This document shows positions 16,319 through 26,101 of a stretch of DNA of 64,000 nucleotides, in pieces. The DNA comes from Deltaproteobacteria bacterium HGW-Deltaproteobacteria-8. Lineage in GTDB: Bacteria > Desulfobacterota > Desulfovibrionia > Desulfovibrionales > Desulfovibrionaceae. Each line of letters opens with the position of its first letter. The first letter of the stretch is position 1. Position numbers and translations under genes: made by a program. The notes under the pieces were generated by a model. The model searched no databases. It was given only the letters and a program-made list of their open reading frames with translations, and was not told the origin of the DNA. The DNA lies in the NCBI GenBank assembly GCA_002840405.1, contig PHAR01000003.1:127946-191945 (forward strand), written 5' to 3'.

Positions 16319-19012
16319 ATGAAACAGAGGAAAGCCCTCCACTCGACTGAGAACTCCGCCAAGGTCCGTGAGGTCCTCAAGAAACTGGAGTCCCTTCCAG
16401 CCCCGCCAGCCGTGGCCGCGCGCGTGCTGGAGTGGATCACCCAGACCGACCCAAGCATCACCGATCTGTGCCAGATCATCACCTCCGACCCCTCGCTTTC
16501 TCTCAAGGTCCTGAAGCTCGCCAACGCCAAAGTGCACGGCATCCAGTTCGGGGACATGAAGATCGAACGCGCCGCCGCCATGCTCGGCACCGCGACGCTC
16601 AGGCAGGTGCTGCTCGGCATCATCATCCGCGACACGCTCATCCGCGACCGCAAGCACGACGACCCCTACCTCGTCCAGATCTGGCTGCACTCCCTGGCCT
16701 GCGCCCTGGCCACCCAGATCGTGGCCGAAAAGATCGCGCCGAAACTGGCGGACATGTCCTTCTCCTGCGGCCTGGTGCATGACTGCGGCAAGCTGGCCCT
16801 GCTCTGCGCCCTGCCCACGGAGTACGAGCACCTGCTCGACGGCGCGCCGCTGTCCGGGCAGCCGCTGCACGCCATGGAAGCCGCAGCCTTCGGCCTGGAC
16901 CATGCCGAGGCGGGCAAATGGCTCACCCAGGCCTGGAACCTACCGAAGCTCTTTGTGGACAGTGCCTGGCTGCACCACCAGCCCGAGTCCGTGCTGGCCG
17001 ACATGGACGAGCATGGGGGCCTGCTCACCCTGCTCGCTCTGGGCAATATCCTGGCCCACGAGGTGCTGGCCGAGCCCCTGGACCCAGCCGCCGTGGAGCG
17101 CCGGAAGTATCTGCTGGACAAGACCCACCTCTCCTTCCACCAGATCGAAAAGCTCAAGGAGCAGGTGGGCAAGCGCCTGGCTGAACGCCGCGAACTCTTC
17201 AGCCTGGATGAAGAGGACGCCGTGGCGACCTTCTGCGGGGCTTTGCAGCGCGCTGGCATACTCCTGACACATATGAACATCGAGCTGACAGCCAAGCGCA
17301 ACGAGGGCGAGCGCACGGGCCGCCTGCTCCAGGCCGTAGCCGACGCGGGACAGGGTTTGGCGCGCGCGTACAACACCGCCGAGATTTTCACCCTGGCCTG
17401 CGCGGCGCTCCGCGAAAGCTTCGACGTCACCACCGGCTGCATCTACGCCCTAGACGCGGAGAACCAGCGGTTAAATGGCCTGGCCTGGGACGCCGGAACT
17501 GAAGCCCATTTCGACTGGCCCCTGGAGGCGGACACGGGCACGCCCCTGCCTCCGCCAAGGGAGAACACGCCTGCCCCAGTGCAGCCCTTTTATGACCTTG
17601 TGCTCAACCACCGGGAGCGCATCCCCTCACCGGACGACCCGCTGTTCACAGGCTTCACTCCGGCCTTTGCGCGACCTTTCCGCACCCTTCCGCTGGCCCT
17701 CGACTGTACATTCCTGGGTGAAATGCTTCTGGGCGCTCAGACCGCCGAAGGCCAGCCAGCAGGCTTGACTGCGGCCCACAGCGAGATCCACGGGCTGGGG
17801 CAGCTCTGCGGCATGGCAGCTGCGGCCCTGGAGCGCCTGGGCACCAGCGCACAGCTGGAGGCGCGCGCCGAACGCCTTGGCGCGGCCATGCGCAGGATGC
17901 AGCAGATCAACCAGAAGCTCATCCAGGCCGAGCGTCTGGCCGCCGTGGGCCAGCTGGCCGCCGGGGCCGCGCACGAGATCAACAACCCGCTGGCCATCAT
18001 CTACGCCCGGTTGCAGATCCTGGGCCTCAAGGAGACAAACGAGAGCCAGCGCACGGCCTTCCGCCAGATGGAGGAGCAGATCGGCCGCATCAGTTCCATC
18101 CTGACGCAGCTCATGGACTTTGCCCGGCCCACCCAACCCCAGTTCGCCACGGTAAACTTCAACGCGCTGCTGGAAAACTCCCTGTCCATGATGTCCGGCA
18201 ACTTCGAAAAACGCGGGGTCAAGGTACTGGTGGAACTGCAGCCGGACCTGCCCCTGGTCTGGGGCGACGCCAAGCTGCTGGAGCAGGTCTTCGTCAATCT
18301 CTTCATCAACGCCGAGCACGCCATGGAGAACGCCGCCGGAGCGCTACGCGTCCGCACCGTCTGGAACAGCGGCATGGGCCATGTGAACGTGGATGTGGAG
18401 GACACCGGCAGCGGCATCGCGCCGGAGCACATCGAGAGCATCTTCGACCCCTTCTTCACCACCAAGGAGGGCAAAGGCACCGGCCTTGGCCTGTCCACCA
18501 GCTACAGCATCGTCAAAAGCCACCAGGGCGACATCCGGGTCACCAGCACCCTGGGCAAGGGCACGCTCTTCCGCGTGAGCCTGCCCGTGGCCCCGGCCCA
18601 GCAGGCCGCTGCCGTCCGGCTGCCGCAGAAAGGCGCAGGCCCCAAACGCTCCGGCGGGGACATCCTGGTGGTCGACGACGAGGTGCGCATCCAGGAACTC
18701 TTGACCGAGGCCCTGGAGATGCACGGCTACAAGGTGGTTGCCTGCGGCAACGGCGAGGAGGCCAAGGAGCTGCTCAAGAAGCGCACCTTCAACCTCATGC
18801 TGCTGGACATCCGCATGCCCGTGCGCAGCGGCCTGTGGCTGCTCTCGGAGATCCGCCGCGCCGCGCTCAAGATGCCGGTCATCGTCCTCACCGGGCTGGC
18901 CACCCCGGAAGAGCGCGACCAAGCCTTGGAGCTTGGCGCCATCCGCTGTTTCCAGAAACCCTTCAAGGTGGACGAGCTGCTCGAAGCGGTGGACGCCACA
19001 CTCAAAAAGTAG
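16319..19012 (+). CDS. HDOD-GAF hybrid histidine kinase with C-terminal receiver
   Basis: An 897-residue soluble protein with an unusual order: HDOD domain (about 15-290; AAAMLGTATLRQVLLGIII, GLVHDCGKLALL), then a GAF-like region (about 330-520) and a coiled linker. The kinase core follows, with H box GQLAAGAAHEINNPLAII, N box VFVNLFINAEHAMENA, G1 VEDTGSGIAPEH and F/G2 FFTTKEGKGTGLGLSTS. A receiver ends the protein (ILVVDDEVRIQELL, Asp in LMLLDIRMPVRSG, Lys in CFQKPFKV). HDOD domains are degenerate HD folds used as protein-interaction modules. The ATG at 16319 has GGAG six bases upstream; another ATG lies two codons earlier. The MinD-like gene begins 6 bases after its stop, implying one operon. 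Confidence 0.9.
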   Translation: MKQRKALHSTENSAKVREVLKKLESLPAPPAVAARVLEWITQTDPSITDLCQIITSDPSLSLKVLKLANAKVHGIQFGDMKIERAAAMLGTATLRQVLLGIIIRDTLIRDRKHDDPYLVQIWLHSLACALATQIVAEKIAPKLADMSFSCGLVHDCGKLALLCALPTEYEHLLDGAPLSGQPLHAMEAAAFGLDHAEAGKWLTQAWNLPKLFVDSAWLHHQPESVLADMDEHGGLLTLLALGNILAHEVLAEPLDPAAVERRKYLLDKTHLSFHQIEKLKEQVGKRLAERRELFSLDEEDAVATFCGALQRAGILLTHMNIELTAKRNEGERTGRLLQAVADAGQGLARAYNTAEIFTLACAALRESFDVTTGCIYALDAENQRLNGLAWDAGTEAHFDWPLEADTGTPLPPPRENTPAPVQPFYDLVLNHRERIPSPDDPLFTGFTPAFARPFRTLPLALDCTFLGEMLLGAQTAEGQPAGLTAAHSEIHGLGQLCGMAAAALERLGTSAQLEARAERLGAAMRRMQQINQKLIQAERLAAVGQLAAGAAHEINNPLAIIYARLQILGLKETNESQRTAFRQMEEQIGRISSILTQLMDFARPTQPQFATVNFNALLENSLSMMSGNFEKRGVKVLVELQPDLPLVWGDAKLLEQVFVNLFINAEHAMENAAGALRVRTVWNSGMGHVNVDVEDTGSGIAPEHIESIFDPFFTTKEGKGTGLGLSTSYSIVKSHQGDIRVTSTLGKGTLFRVSLPVAPAQQAAAVRLPQKGAGPKRSGGDILVVDDEVRIQELLTEALEMHGYKVVACGNGEEAKELLKKRTFNLMLLDIRMPVRSGLWLLSEIRRAALKMPVIVLTGLATPEERDQALELGAIRCFQKPFKVDELLEAVDATLKK

Positions 19013-19018
19013 CCCAGC

Positions 19019-20437
19019 GTGGGTGCCCTGCCGAAGATTATTTCCGTGGCCAGCGGCAAGGGGGGCGTAGGCAAGACCAACGTCACCCTGAACCTGGCCT
19101 GGGCCTTGGCTCGCCTGGGCCGTAGCGTCTGCCTTTTCGACGCCGACCTGGGACTCTCCAACGTCGATGTGCTCCTGGGCATCAGCCCGCAGCGCACCCT
19201 GGACCAGGTGCTCTTCGAGGGCCTGCCGCTCTCCCAGGTCATCACGCCCGTGGCCACGGGCATCGACCTGGTGCCGGGTTCCTCGGGCGTGGCGCGCATG
19301 GCCGAGCTCACCCGCGCCGCCCGCACTCGCCTCGTCCGCGAGTTCGCCGCCCTGTCTTGCTACGATTACGTGCTAGTGGACAATTCGCCCGGCATCTCGC
19401 CCCAGGTGCTGGCGCTGTGCCTGGCGGCCCAGGAACTCGTGGTGGTGGTGAACCCGGAGGTCACCTCCCTTACAGACTCCTATGCCCTCATCAAGGTGCT
19501 GCACGGGCGCGGGCTCTCCTGGCCGCCGCTGGTGCTGATCAACCGCGCCCAGAGCCCCCAGGCCGCGGAGCTGGCCTTTCGCCGCATCCAGGCCACGGCC
19601 CAGAAGCACCTGAAGCTCAACTGCACCTATTTGGGCTATTTGCCGGAGGACGTGAGCGTGGCCCGGGCCAGCGCCCTGCAGCGGCCCGTGCTGGAGGCCT
19701 TCCCGCAGTCTGCTTTCGCCCAGGCCGTGGTCCAGGCAGCGGGCCGCCTGGCCGGGGCCGCCCGCCTGAGCCTCGCTCGCGCCGTGGAGCCCTCAAGCTT
19801 CTGGGACGAAACCGTGCGCGTGTTGCAGCAAACCGTGCCCGCCAGCGCTCGAACCGGAACCAGGGCCGCAGGCGCGGCCCCGGAAGCCCAGACCATGATG
19901 CGCGATGTCGAGGCCGTGCGCGCGCTGTTCATGCGGCTGGACTTCAAAGGAGCGCCGGAACCGTTGCGGCGCATAGCCGAGGCAGGCAAGGGCCATGCGC
20001 AGAACCTCATCGCGGCCCTGGAGCGCATCGCCCCCGGCCTATCGCCGTTGCCCCGGCCTGCACCAGCCCAGAAAGCAGCGCCGCAGGAGGACAGGGACTC
20101 CACCGCCGTGCTCGTGCGCTGCGCCAACCAGGACATGGGCCAGATCGTGGCGGACATCCTGCGCGAAATGCGCCTGACCCCGCTCTTGTCCACCAACGGC
20201 GGCACGGCACCGGAGTCAGGCCGAGCGGCCCTCTGCATCCTTGCAGCGCCGGAGGAAACGCCCGCCGTGGCCGCCTATCTCAAAGCCCTGGACGACATCC
20301 CAGTGCTCATTCTGGACGAAAGCTTTGGCCGCAACCGGGTGGCCTGGCTTGGCCTGCCGGGGGTGAGGGCAGTTCTGCCTGTACCTTTCGAGGTGCCGGA
20401 GTTCATCCACAACATCGAGACCCTGTTGCACTGCTAA
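19019..20437 (+). CDS. MinD/FlhG-like ParA-type ATPase with C-terminal degenerate receiver
   Basis: A 472-residue protein. The N-terminal 260 residues form a ParA/MinD ATPase: deviant Walker A ASGKGGVGKTN, FDADLGLSNVDVLLG (the version typical of FlhG/FleN), and LVDNSPGIS as switch II. The C-terminal 110 residues (from AVLVRCANQDMGQIV) look like a receiver fold, but the strand that should carry the phospho-acceptor reads ALCILAAPE, with no Asp, so it is a pseudo-receiver. A region of low similarity links the two. It starts at GTG 19019, six bases after the kinase stop, with no clear ribosome site, suggesting translational coupling. Its role may be to place a complex at a cell pole; this is inference from the family. 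Confidence 0.82.
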   Translation: MGALPKIISVASGKGGVGKTNVTLNLAWALARLGRSVCLFDADLGLSNVDVLLGISPQRTLDQVLFEGLPLSQVITPVATGIDLVPGSSGVARMAELTRAARTRLVREFAALSCYDYVLVDNSPGISPQVLALCLAAQELVVVVNPEVTSLTDSYALIKVLHGRGLSWPPLVLINRAQSPQAAELAFRRIQATAQKHLKLNCTYLGYLPEDVSVARASALQRPVLEAFPQSAFAQAVVQAAGRLAGAARLSLARAVEPSSFWDETVRVLQQTVPASARTGTRAAGAAPEAQTMMRDVEAVRALFMRLDFKGAPEPLRRIAEAGKGHAQNLIAALERIAPGLSPLPRPAPAQKAAPQEDRDSTAVLVRCANQDMGQIVADILREMRLTPLLSTNGGTAPESGRAALCILAAPEETPAVAAYLKALDDIPVLILDESFGRNRVAWLGLPGVRAVLPVPFEVPEFIHNIETLLHC

Positions 20438-20617
20438 AGCCGGTAGGTCGACCTCTCGTTCGCGGGGGGACGGCTTGCCCCCGTCGCACAGCAAAAGAGC
20501 CTTTTCAAAGCCCGTCCGGTCGTTCTCGTAACGCCTCTTCCTCCCAGCGTGGCACTATCGTGGCTTGGTGGCTGAAATCCTGCCAGCATGGAAGCATTAG
20601 ATTTTTTGATATATCCA

Positions 20618-20646
20618 TTGCAAAATTTTTTCTAACAAGATATTAT
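20618..20646 (+). promoter_or_regulatory. Sigma-70-type promoter for the HDOD/GGDEF-EAL genes
   Basis: TTGCAA (20618-20623), a 17-base A/T-rich spacer and TATTAT (20641-20646) lie 53 bases before the ATG at 20699. The surrounding 60 bases are markedly AT-rich. Confidence 0.65.
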
Positions 20647-20698
20647 AACCTATAGGCCTTTGCAGGAAAGTTCTTCGCCCCCAAGGAGACACTCCTAG

Positions 20699-21940
20699 AT
20701 GACTCAGATTACACTCTCTCAGGTATCTGAAGGGATGGTTTTGGCTGAGGATCTGGTATCCCCCCAGGGGAGACTGCTCTTTTGCCGTGGCGTTACCCTT
20801 GAAGAGAAGCATATCCGTGCGTGCAAGGTCTGGGGGATCGCCGAAGTCGCCATAGAAGGCGTGACGCCTCCGCCGGAAGAAGTGACGCCGAAGGTGATCC
20901 CTCCGGAGCTGCTGCACCAGGCCAGCGAGCTCTGCCTGGAATTTTTCGCCCTGAATAACGTACGCCACCCTGTGGTTCGCGAGGCGATGAAAATCTACCG
21001 GGACAGGGCGGCGCTCTGCCTGCTAGATGACAGGCAGCGCGCTCTGGCCGTGATCGCCAGAAAGAGCCCGCCCCCGGTTTCCACCGAGCCCGCCCCTGTG
21101 CCCAGCCTTGATGACCTCGCCAAGCTGAACATGAAGATGGCCTCCACCCCGGACGTCTTCAACCGCATACTCCAGGCCTTGAACGACCCCTACAGCTCCG
21201 CCAGTTACATGGCGGATGTCCTTGGCAAGGACATCGCCCTTTCCACGCGGATTTTGCGGGCGGTCAATTCCGCATACTACGGCTGCCCCAAGAAGGTGGA
21301 CACCCTGACCCGGGCCATCACCATCATTGGCATCTCCAATATCCTCAACCTCGCGGTGGGCATCGTCGTCATCTCTATGTTCACGGATTTCCAGGACGAC
21401 GAGATGAACATGGCCAACTTCTGGAGGCACTCCATCGGCTGTGGCATCATAGCCAGGATGCTCGCCATCCGCTCCGGCAAGCAGAACGAGGAACGCTATT
21501 TCGTGGCCGGGCTCATCCACGACATCGGACGGCTTGTGATGCTCCAGAATTTCAGCCCCGCTGCCAGGAAGGCCATCCTGCAGTCCCGGAGCGCCCTGGA
21601 GCCGCTCCAGCACACAGAGCGGAAGCTCTGGGGCTTCACGCATGCGGACGTTGCGGATCGGCTCTTCGACAAGTGGGATTTCCCTGAATTCTTCAAGGTC
21701 TGCATTGCAAACCATCACGCTCCCGGCGCTGTGGCCTACGATGACGACGCCTGCCTTCTCCATGCGGCCGACTTCTGGTGCCACGCCCTGAACCTGGGCA
21801 TCAGCGGCGCCAGCCTGGCGCCCCCCCTGGACGCGGAGGCCTGGGAGCGCCTGAAGGTCTCCAAGGGCACCATGGGTTCGCTCCTTGTGCAGATCGACAG
21901 CCAAGTGGACGACGCCATGCGCGCCTTCCTGGGGAACTGA
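20699..21940 (+). CDS. HDOD domain signalling protein
   Basis: A 413-residue soluble protein. The first 110 residues (LSQVSEGMVLAEDLVSPQGRLLFCRGVTL) resemble the N-terminal module often placed before HD-GYP and HDOD domains. An HDOD domain follows (about 150-350) with LSTRILRAVNSAYYG, TRAITIIGISNILNLAV and the partly kept HD-like motif GLIHDIGRL. HDOD proteins do not usually hydrolyse nucleotides; they work as adaptors in two-component and c-di-GMP circuits. AAGGAG lies upstream of the ATG. The GGDEF-EAL gene begins 3 bases after the stop, so the two are almost certainly co-translated. Confidence 0.88.
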   Translation: MTQITLSQVSEGMVLAEDLVSPQGRLLFCRGVTLEEKHIRACKVWGIAEVAIEGVTPPPEEVTPKVIPPELLHQASELCLEFFALNNVRHPVVREAMKIYRDRAALCLLDDRQRALAVIARKSPPPVSTEPAPVPSLDDLAKLNMKMASTPDVFNRILQALNDPYSSASYMADVLGKDIALSTRILRAVNSAYYGCPKKVDTLTRAITIIGISNILNLAVGIVVISMFTDFQDDEMNMANFWRHSIGCGIIARMLAIRSGKQNEERYFVAGLIHDIGRLVMLQNFSPAARKAILQSRSALEPLQHTERKLWGFTHADVADRLFDKWDFPEFFKVCIANHHAPGAVAYDDDACLLHAADFWCHALNLGISGASLAPPLDAEAWERLKVSKGTMGSLLVQIDSQVDDAMRAFLGN

Positions 21941-21943
21941 GCC

Positions 21944-24316
21944 ATGAATGACGGGATCCATCCCCCTGACTTCTACAAGAAGCGCGTGGTGCATCTGGAG
22001 GAAGCCCAGCGCTTCACCCTGGAAGCGCTGAACCTTGTGCTGGACCTGAACGACTTTGGCGAGAGTTTCAGCCGCTTGACCAGCGCCGAGACAATCTTTG
22101 CCAAATCCCAAAACATCATCAAGGCCCTGATTGATTTCAGAAGCCTGGCGTTTTTCACAATCAACGATGAGGACCAAAACCTCAACCTCGCCTATGCCTT
22201 TCCCGAAGAGGACCGGACGCTGCACCAGGGCATCCTCAATGAGCTTGTGGAGAAGGGCCAGGCTGCCACGGTCCTGCGTTCGGATACCATCCATTTCCTC
22301 CGCCACGCACAGTCGCGCGAGGTCATGGTCAAGTCCCTGAACTCGCAGTCCCGCTGCCGAGGCCTGTTCATCGGTGTCCTGAACGGCAAGCGCAACCTGA
22401 TCCATGACGCCTTGCTGACCATACTGGTCATTCTTCTACAGGCCACGGCCCAGGCCCTCGAAAGCTTTGAACTCTATTCCCTGCTGCGGAGCAAGAACGA
22501 GCGGCTTGACGCACAGCTCGGGGAGATCAGGCAATCCCAGGAAGAGCTGACGCAGGAGCGCAGCGCCCTTGAAACAACGGTGAAGAAGCTCAACGAGCAG
22601 ATCGTTGAGCGCAAAACTGCGGAGATCCGCCTGGCAGAGTCGCGGAACATGCTCCGCTTGGTCATGGACAGCATCCCGCAGTTTGTTTCCTGGAAAAACG
22701 ACAAACTCATCTATCAGGGGTGCAACAACAACTTCCTGCGCGCCACGGGGTTGGAGAGGGTCGAAGACCTCGTCGGGCTTTCGGATTTCGAACTGCCCTG
22801 GACCAGGGAGGAGGCTGAAGGCTACCGCGCGGCGGAACAACGCATCCTCTCCTCGGGCATTCCCGAGTATGCGATCATCGAAACCCAGCGTCAGACCGAC
22901 GGGCGCGTGATATGGATTGAGACCAACAAGGTCCCGCTACTGGACAGCCACGGGCGCGTTATCGGCATCCTCGCCTGCTTCCAGGACATCTCCGAGCGCC
23001 AGAAATATGAGCAGAAGCTCACGCACTTGGCCCTGCACGACGCCTTGACGGATATGCCCAACAGAACCCTGTTTATGGACCGGCTGAAGCAGTGCATGGA
23101 GCGGGTGCGGAGAAGCGGACGCTTCCATTTCGCTGTGATTCTGCTGGACCTGGACAATTTCAAGGCCGTCAACGACACCCTGGGGCACATGTCCGGCGAC
23201 AAGGTCCTGGTGGAGGTCAGCCATCGCATCTCCGGCTGCCTGCGAGGGGTGGACACCGTGGCCCGCCTGGGCGGTGACGAGTTTGCCATCCTTCTTACAG
23301 AACTCGCCAATGCCGGGGAGTCCATCCGTATCATCAAAAGGATGCTGGGCAGCATCTCCCGGGTCATCAAGTTGGAGGGCAAGGAGATCTTTCCTGCCAC
23401 CAGCGCGGGCATTGTGCTCAACCTCGGACAGTATTCGTCCACCGAGGACATCCTCCGGGACGCGGACATCGCCATGTACAGCGCCAAGTCCTCAGGTGGC
23501 AACAGGATCAAGGTCTTCAGGCCCTCCATGCACGCCAAGGCCCTCACCCGGGCCACGGTGGAAAGCGATCTGCGCATGGGACTGATCCGCAACGAGTTCC
23601 GTGTCCACTATCAGCCTATCTTCACCTTGAGCAGCGGAATTCTGGCGGGATTTGAGGCTCTGATCCGTTGGCAGCATCCCTTGCGGGGGCTGCTGCCTCC
23701 GGGGGATTTTATCTCCGTGGCCGAGGATACCGGTCTGATCATCAACATGGATCTGATGGTTCTGAGGCAGGCCTGTTTCTGCATGCAGGAGTGGATGAGC
23801 AACGGGAACGTGAACTCCGGAATGAGCATGTCAGTAAACCTCTCGGCTAAGCATCTGCACAACCAAGGCCTGCCGATGCAGATCAAGGCCATTCTGGAGG
23901 CCACCAAACTGCCGTCGCATTTCCTGCGAATCGAGATAACGGAATCCGCAGTGATGAAAGATGCGGACATGGCCTTGACCATACTTCAGCAGATCAAAAC
24001 CCTTGGAGTTCGTCTGGCTCTGGACGACTTTGGGACCGGGTATTCGTCCCTGGCCTATCTGCAACGTTTCCCTCTGGATGTGTTGAAGATCGACCGGGCT
24101 TTCATCGTTGATCTCTGCTCCAACACTAGAAGTTTAGAGATCGTCAAGGCCGTTATCAGCATCGGCATGAGCATGGGCTTCAAGATCGTTGCCGAGGGCG
24201 TCGAAAGTATTGACCAGGCTTCACTCCTGGGAACGATCAACTGCGACTATGTCCAGGGATTTCACTATTCCAGGCCGGTCAATGAGAGCATTGCAAGAGG
24301 TTTCTTGTGCAATTGA
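21944..24316 (+). CDS. GAF/PAS-GGDEF-EAL protein (c-di-GMP turnover)
   Basis: A 790-residue soluble protein. After a GAF-like region (about 40-180) and a coiled coil comes one PAS domain (about 230-360). The GGDEF domain keeps RLGGDEF and an RGVD inhibitory site five residues before it, so cyclase activity with product feedback is expected. The EAL domain keeps FEALIRWQHP, NLSAKHL, EITES, LDDFGTGYSSL, DRAFI and AEGVES, the metal and substrate residues, so phosphodiesterase activity is possible too. Which activity dominates cannot be told. It is coupled to the upstream HDOD gene and lies in the proposed island with an HD-GYP regulator. Confidence 0.92.
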   Translation: MNDGIHPPDFYKKRVVHLEEAQRFTLEALNLVLDLNDFGESFSRLTSAETIFAKSQNIIKALIDFRSLAFFTINDEDQNLNLAYAFPEEDRTLHQGILNELVEKGQAATVLRSDTIHFLRHAQSREVMVKSLNSQSRCRGLFIGVLNGKRNLIHDALLTILVILLQATAQALESFELYSLLRSKNERLDAQLGEIRQSQEELTQERSALETTVKKLNEQIVERKTAEIRLAESRNMLRLVMDSIPQFVSWKNDKLIYQGCNNNFLRATGLERVEDLVGLSDFELPWTREEAEGYRAAEQRILSSGIPEYAIIETQRQTDGRVIWIETNKVPLLDSHGRVIGILACFQDISERQKYEQKLTHLALHDALTDMPNRTLFMDRLKQCMERVRRSGRFHFAVILLDLDNFKAVNDTLGHMSGDKVLVEVSHRISGCLRGVDTVARLGGDEFAILLTELANAGESIRIIKRMLGSISRVIKLEGKEIFPATSAGIVLNLGQYSSTEDILRDADIAMYSAKSSGGNRIKVFRPSMHAKALTRATVESDLRMGLIRNEFRVHYQPIFTLSSGILAGFEALIRWQHPLRGLLPPGDFISVAEDTGLIINMDLMVLRQACFCMQEWMSNGNVNSGMSMSVNLSAKHLHNQGLPMQIKAILEATKLPSHFLRIEITESAVMKDADMALTILQQIKTLGVRLALDDFGTGYSSLAYLQRFPLDVLKIDRAFIVDLCSNTRSLEIVKAVISIGMSMGFKIVAEGVESIDQASLLGTINCDYVQGFHYSRPVNESIARGFLCN

Positions 24317-24478
24317 CAACGTTCTCCCTGCACAGGGTCGTTCTGGCCACAAGACGCTCCTGGCGGACTTTTTACTTGGAACCCGTGTAACCGCACCCTC
24401 ATGTTGGCGGGGATGTCGCCGACGTTGCAGACATGGGAATTCCATAAGGACAGGATCATAATCGAGGGAGGCCGGGAT

Positions 24479-25897
24479 ATGGGCATCAGTTCATGGCAGG
24501 CGGAGAGCATCACCACGAAAGTTGAAAAGCCCACGCCGCCGCCCCCCCCCAGGGGGGACCAGGATGTGCGTGATTTTTTGGAAGCCCACTGCGGCGCTCT
24601 TGTCATACTGAGCGAGGACGGATTATTTATCAAGACCATGCGCGCAGGGGTGCTTCGCGCCCTGCAGATCAAGCGCGACTGCGTGGGCGCGTTCCGGGAT
24701 CCCGCGACTGCCCTGAGCGGAATCCGGGACCAGGCGCGGGCGAACGTCCCTGTACTGATCTTGGTGGATCGCATCCTGGCCGGGAAACCGACCACGGAGT
24801 TCATACGCACGGTCAAGACGCAATACCCCCTTCTGAAACTCATTGTCCTGACCTATGAAACGACGAAGGACTCCCTGTCCCTGCTCTTCGAGATTGGCGC
24901 CGACCACGTGGTCACCAAGCCTGTGTCCGTGGACACACTCATCGAGAAGATGGCCGGGGTCATAAAGCCTCAGTCGAAGATCAGTCAGCTCGTGCAGAAT
25001 GCGCGCGTTCACCTGGAGCATGGTGAATTCGACAAGGTGTTCGGCCTCTGCGAGGCAATTCTCGCCATGAAGCAGCAAAGCCCCATCGCCCTTATGCTCC
25101 GAGGCGAGGCCTTTATGAAGAACGGCAACAAGGAGGAGGCCATCGAGGAATTCGAGAAGGCCCACAAGGCTTCACCCCTGTATCTCGAACCACTCAAGAA
25201 GCTGGCAGATGTCCATAGGGATGGGAACGTGGAACAGTTTCTGACCTACATGCTCCGGCTGGACAGCATCAGTCCGCTCAACGTGGAGCGCAAGTGCGAG
25301 ATCGGCAACTGCTATATTCGCAAACATGAGCCAGACAACGCCAAGGAGTTCTTTGACAAGGCCATCGCCTGCGCGCAGGAAGAGGCCAAGCGTTACCTGT
25401 GCACTATCATCTCCGATATGGCTCACGCCATGTTGGAGGTTTCACCGGAACAGTCGGAAAAGTATTTTTCCCAATATCTCGATGCGAAGGGTGACGAATT
25501 GTCCAAGGACGACATTGTCGCCTTCAATAGTCGTGGCATAGCCATGCGTAAGCAGGGCAAATGGCGCGAAGCGGTAGAAAACTACGAGACAGCCCTCAAG
25601 ATTGATCCCGAAGACATTCGCCTTTTGTACAATTACGCCTTGGCCTATGCCGATGGTGAGCAGCACAAAAAGGCCATTGACCTGTACGAAAGAGTCCTGC
25701 ACAAGGATCCGGAGTTCCACCTCAGGGCTGCTGTTGTCAGCTACAACATCGCCAACTCATATTACCATGTCAAAGACATAAAAAATGCTAAACTATACAT
25801 TAACACAGCACTGGAGATCGACCCCGATCACGCATCCTCCAAGAGACTACTGGTGCGCATATTCGAAGCATCCCCGCGAAATCCTGTCCGGGTCTAG
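24479..25897 (+). CDS. Receiver-like domain fused to TPR repeats
   Basis: A 472-residue protein. Residues about 35-175 form a receiver-like fold: LVILSEDGLFIKTM, VLILVDRILAGK with a candidate phospho-acceptor Asp, IVLTYETT and HVVTKPVS. The rest consists of tetratricopeptide repeats (for example ALMLRGEAFMKNGNKEEAIEEFEKA and ENYETALKIDPEDIRLLYNYALAYADG), a protein-docking scaffold. A run of prolines precedes the receiver. The acidic start of a receiver is only partly kept, so phosphorylation is uncertain. The ATG at 24479 is chosen for GGGAGG just upstream; the frame is open 26 codons earlier. It is the last gene before the right-hand tRNA-Glu copy. Confidence 0.8.
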   Translation: MGISSWQAESITTKVEKPTPPPPPRGDQDVRDFLEAHCGALVILSEDGLFIKTMRAGVLRALQIKRDCVGAFRDPATALSGIRDQARANVPVLILVDRILAGKPTTEFIRTVKTQYPLLKLIVLTYETTKDSLSLLFEIGADHVVTKPVSVDTLIEKMAGVIKPQSKISQLVQNARVHLEHGEFDKVFGLCEAILAMKQQSPIALMLRGEAFMKNGNKEEAIEEFEKAHKASPLYLEPLKKLADVHRDGNVEQFLTYMLRLDSISPLNVERKCEIGNCYIRKHEPDNAKEFFDKAIACAQEEAKRYLCTIISDMAHAMLEVSPEQSEKYFSQYLDAKGDELSKDDIVAFNSRGIAMRKQGKWREAVENYETALKIDPEDIRLLYNYALAYADGEQHKKAIDLYERVLHKDPEFHLRAAVVSYNIANSYYHVKDIKNAKLYINTALEIDPDHASSKRLLVRIFEASPRNPVRV

Positions 25898-26101
25898 AGG
25901 CAGGCCAGTTGGGCTGGGGAAAATAGAATTCTCCCACTTAGCTTCTCCCAGCTCTCGCCGAGTATATCTACCCATGAGCTGGGCTTAACCCTGTCGCCGG
26001 GGGGGAATTGGGGGGAAGACCGAGTGTATCTGGATACATTTCATGTAGCCAGGTGCGCCGTAACTTGCTGGGATCGCTGCATCCCAGGCGTTAGCGCCCG
26101 C
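25898..26101. other. Non-coding stretch before the right island boundary
   Basis: About 200 bases with no credible open frame or RNA. With the tRNA fragment and terminator that follow, the gap to the next gene (26274) totals about 375 bases. It does not resemble the 5' half of a tRNA-Glu gene beyond a few bases. Confidence 0.5.
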
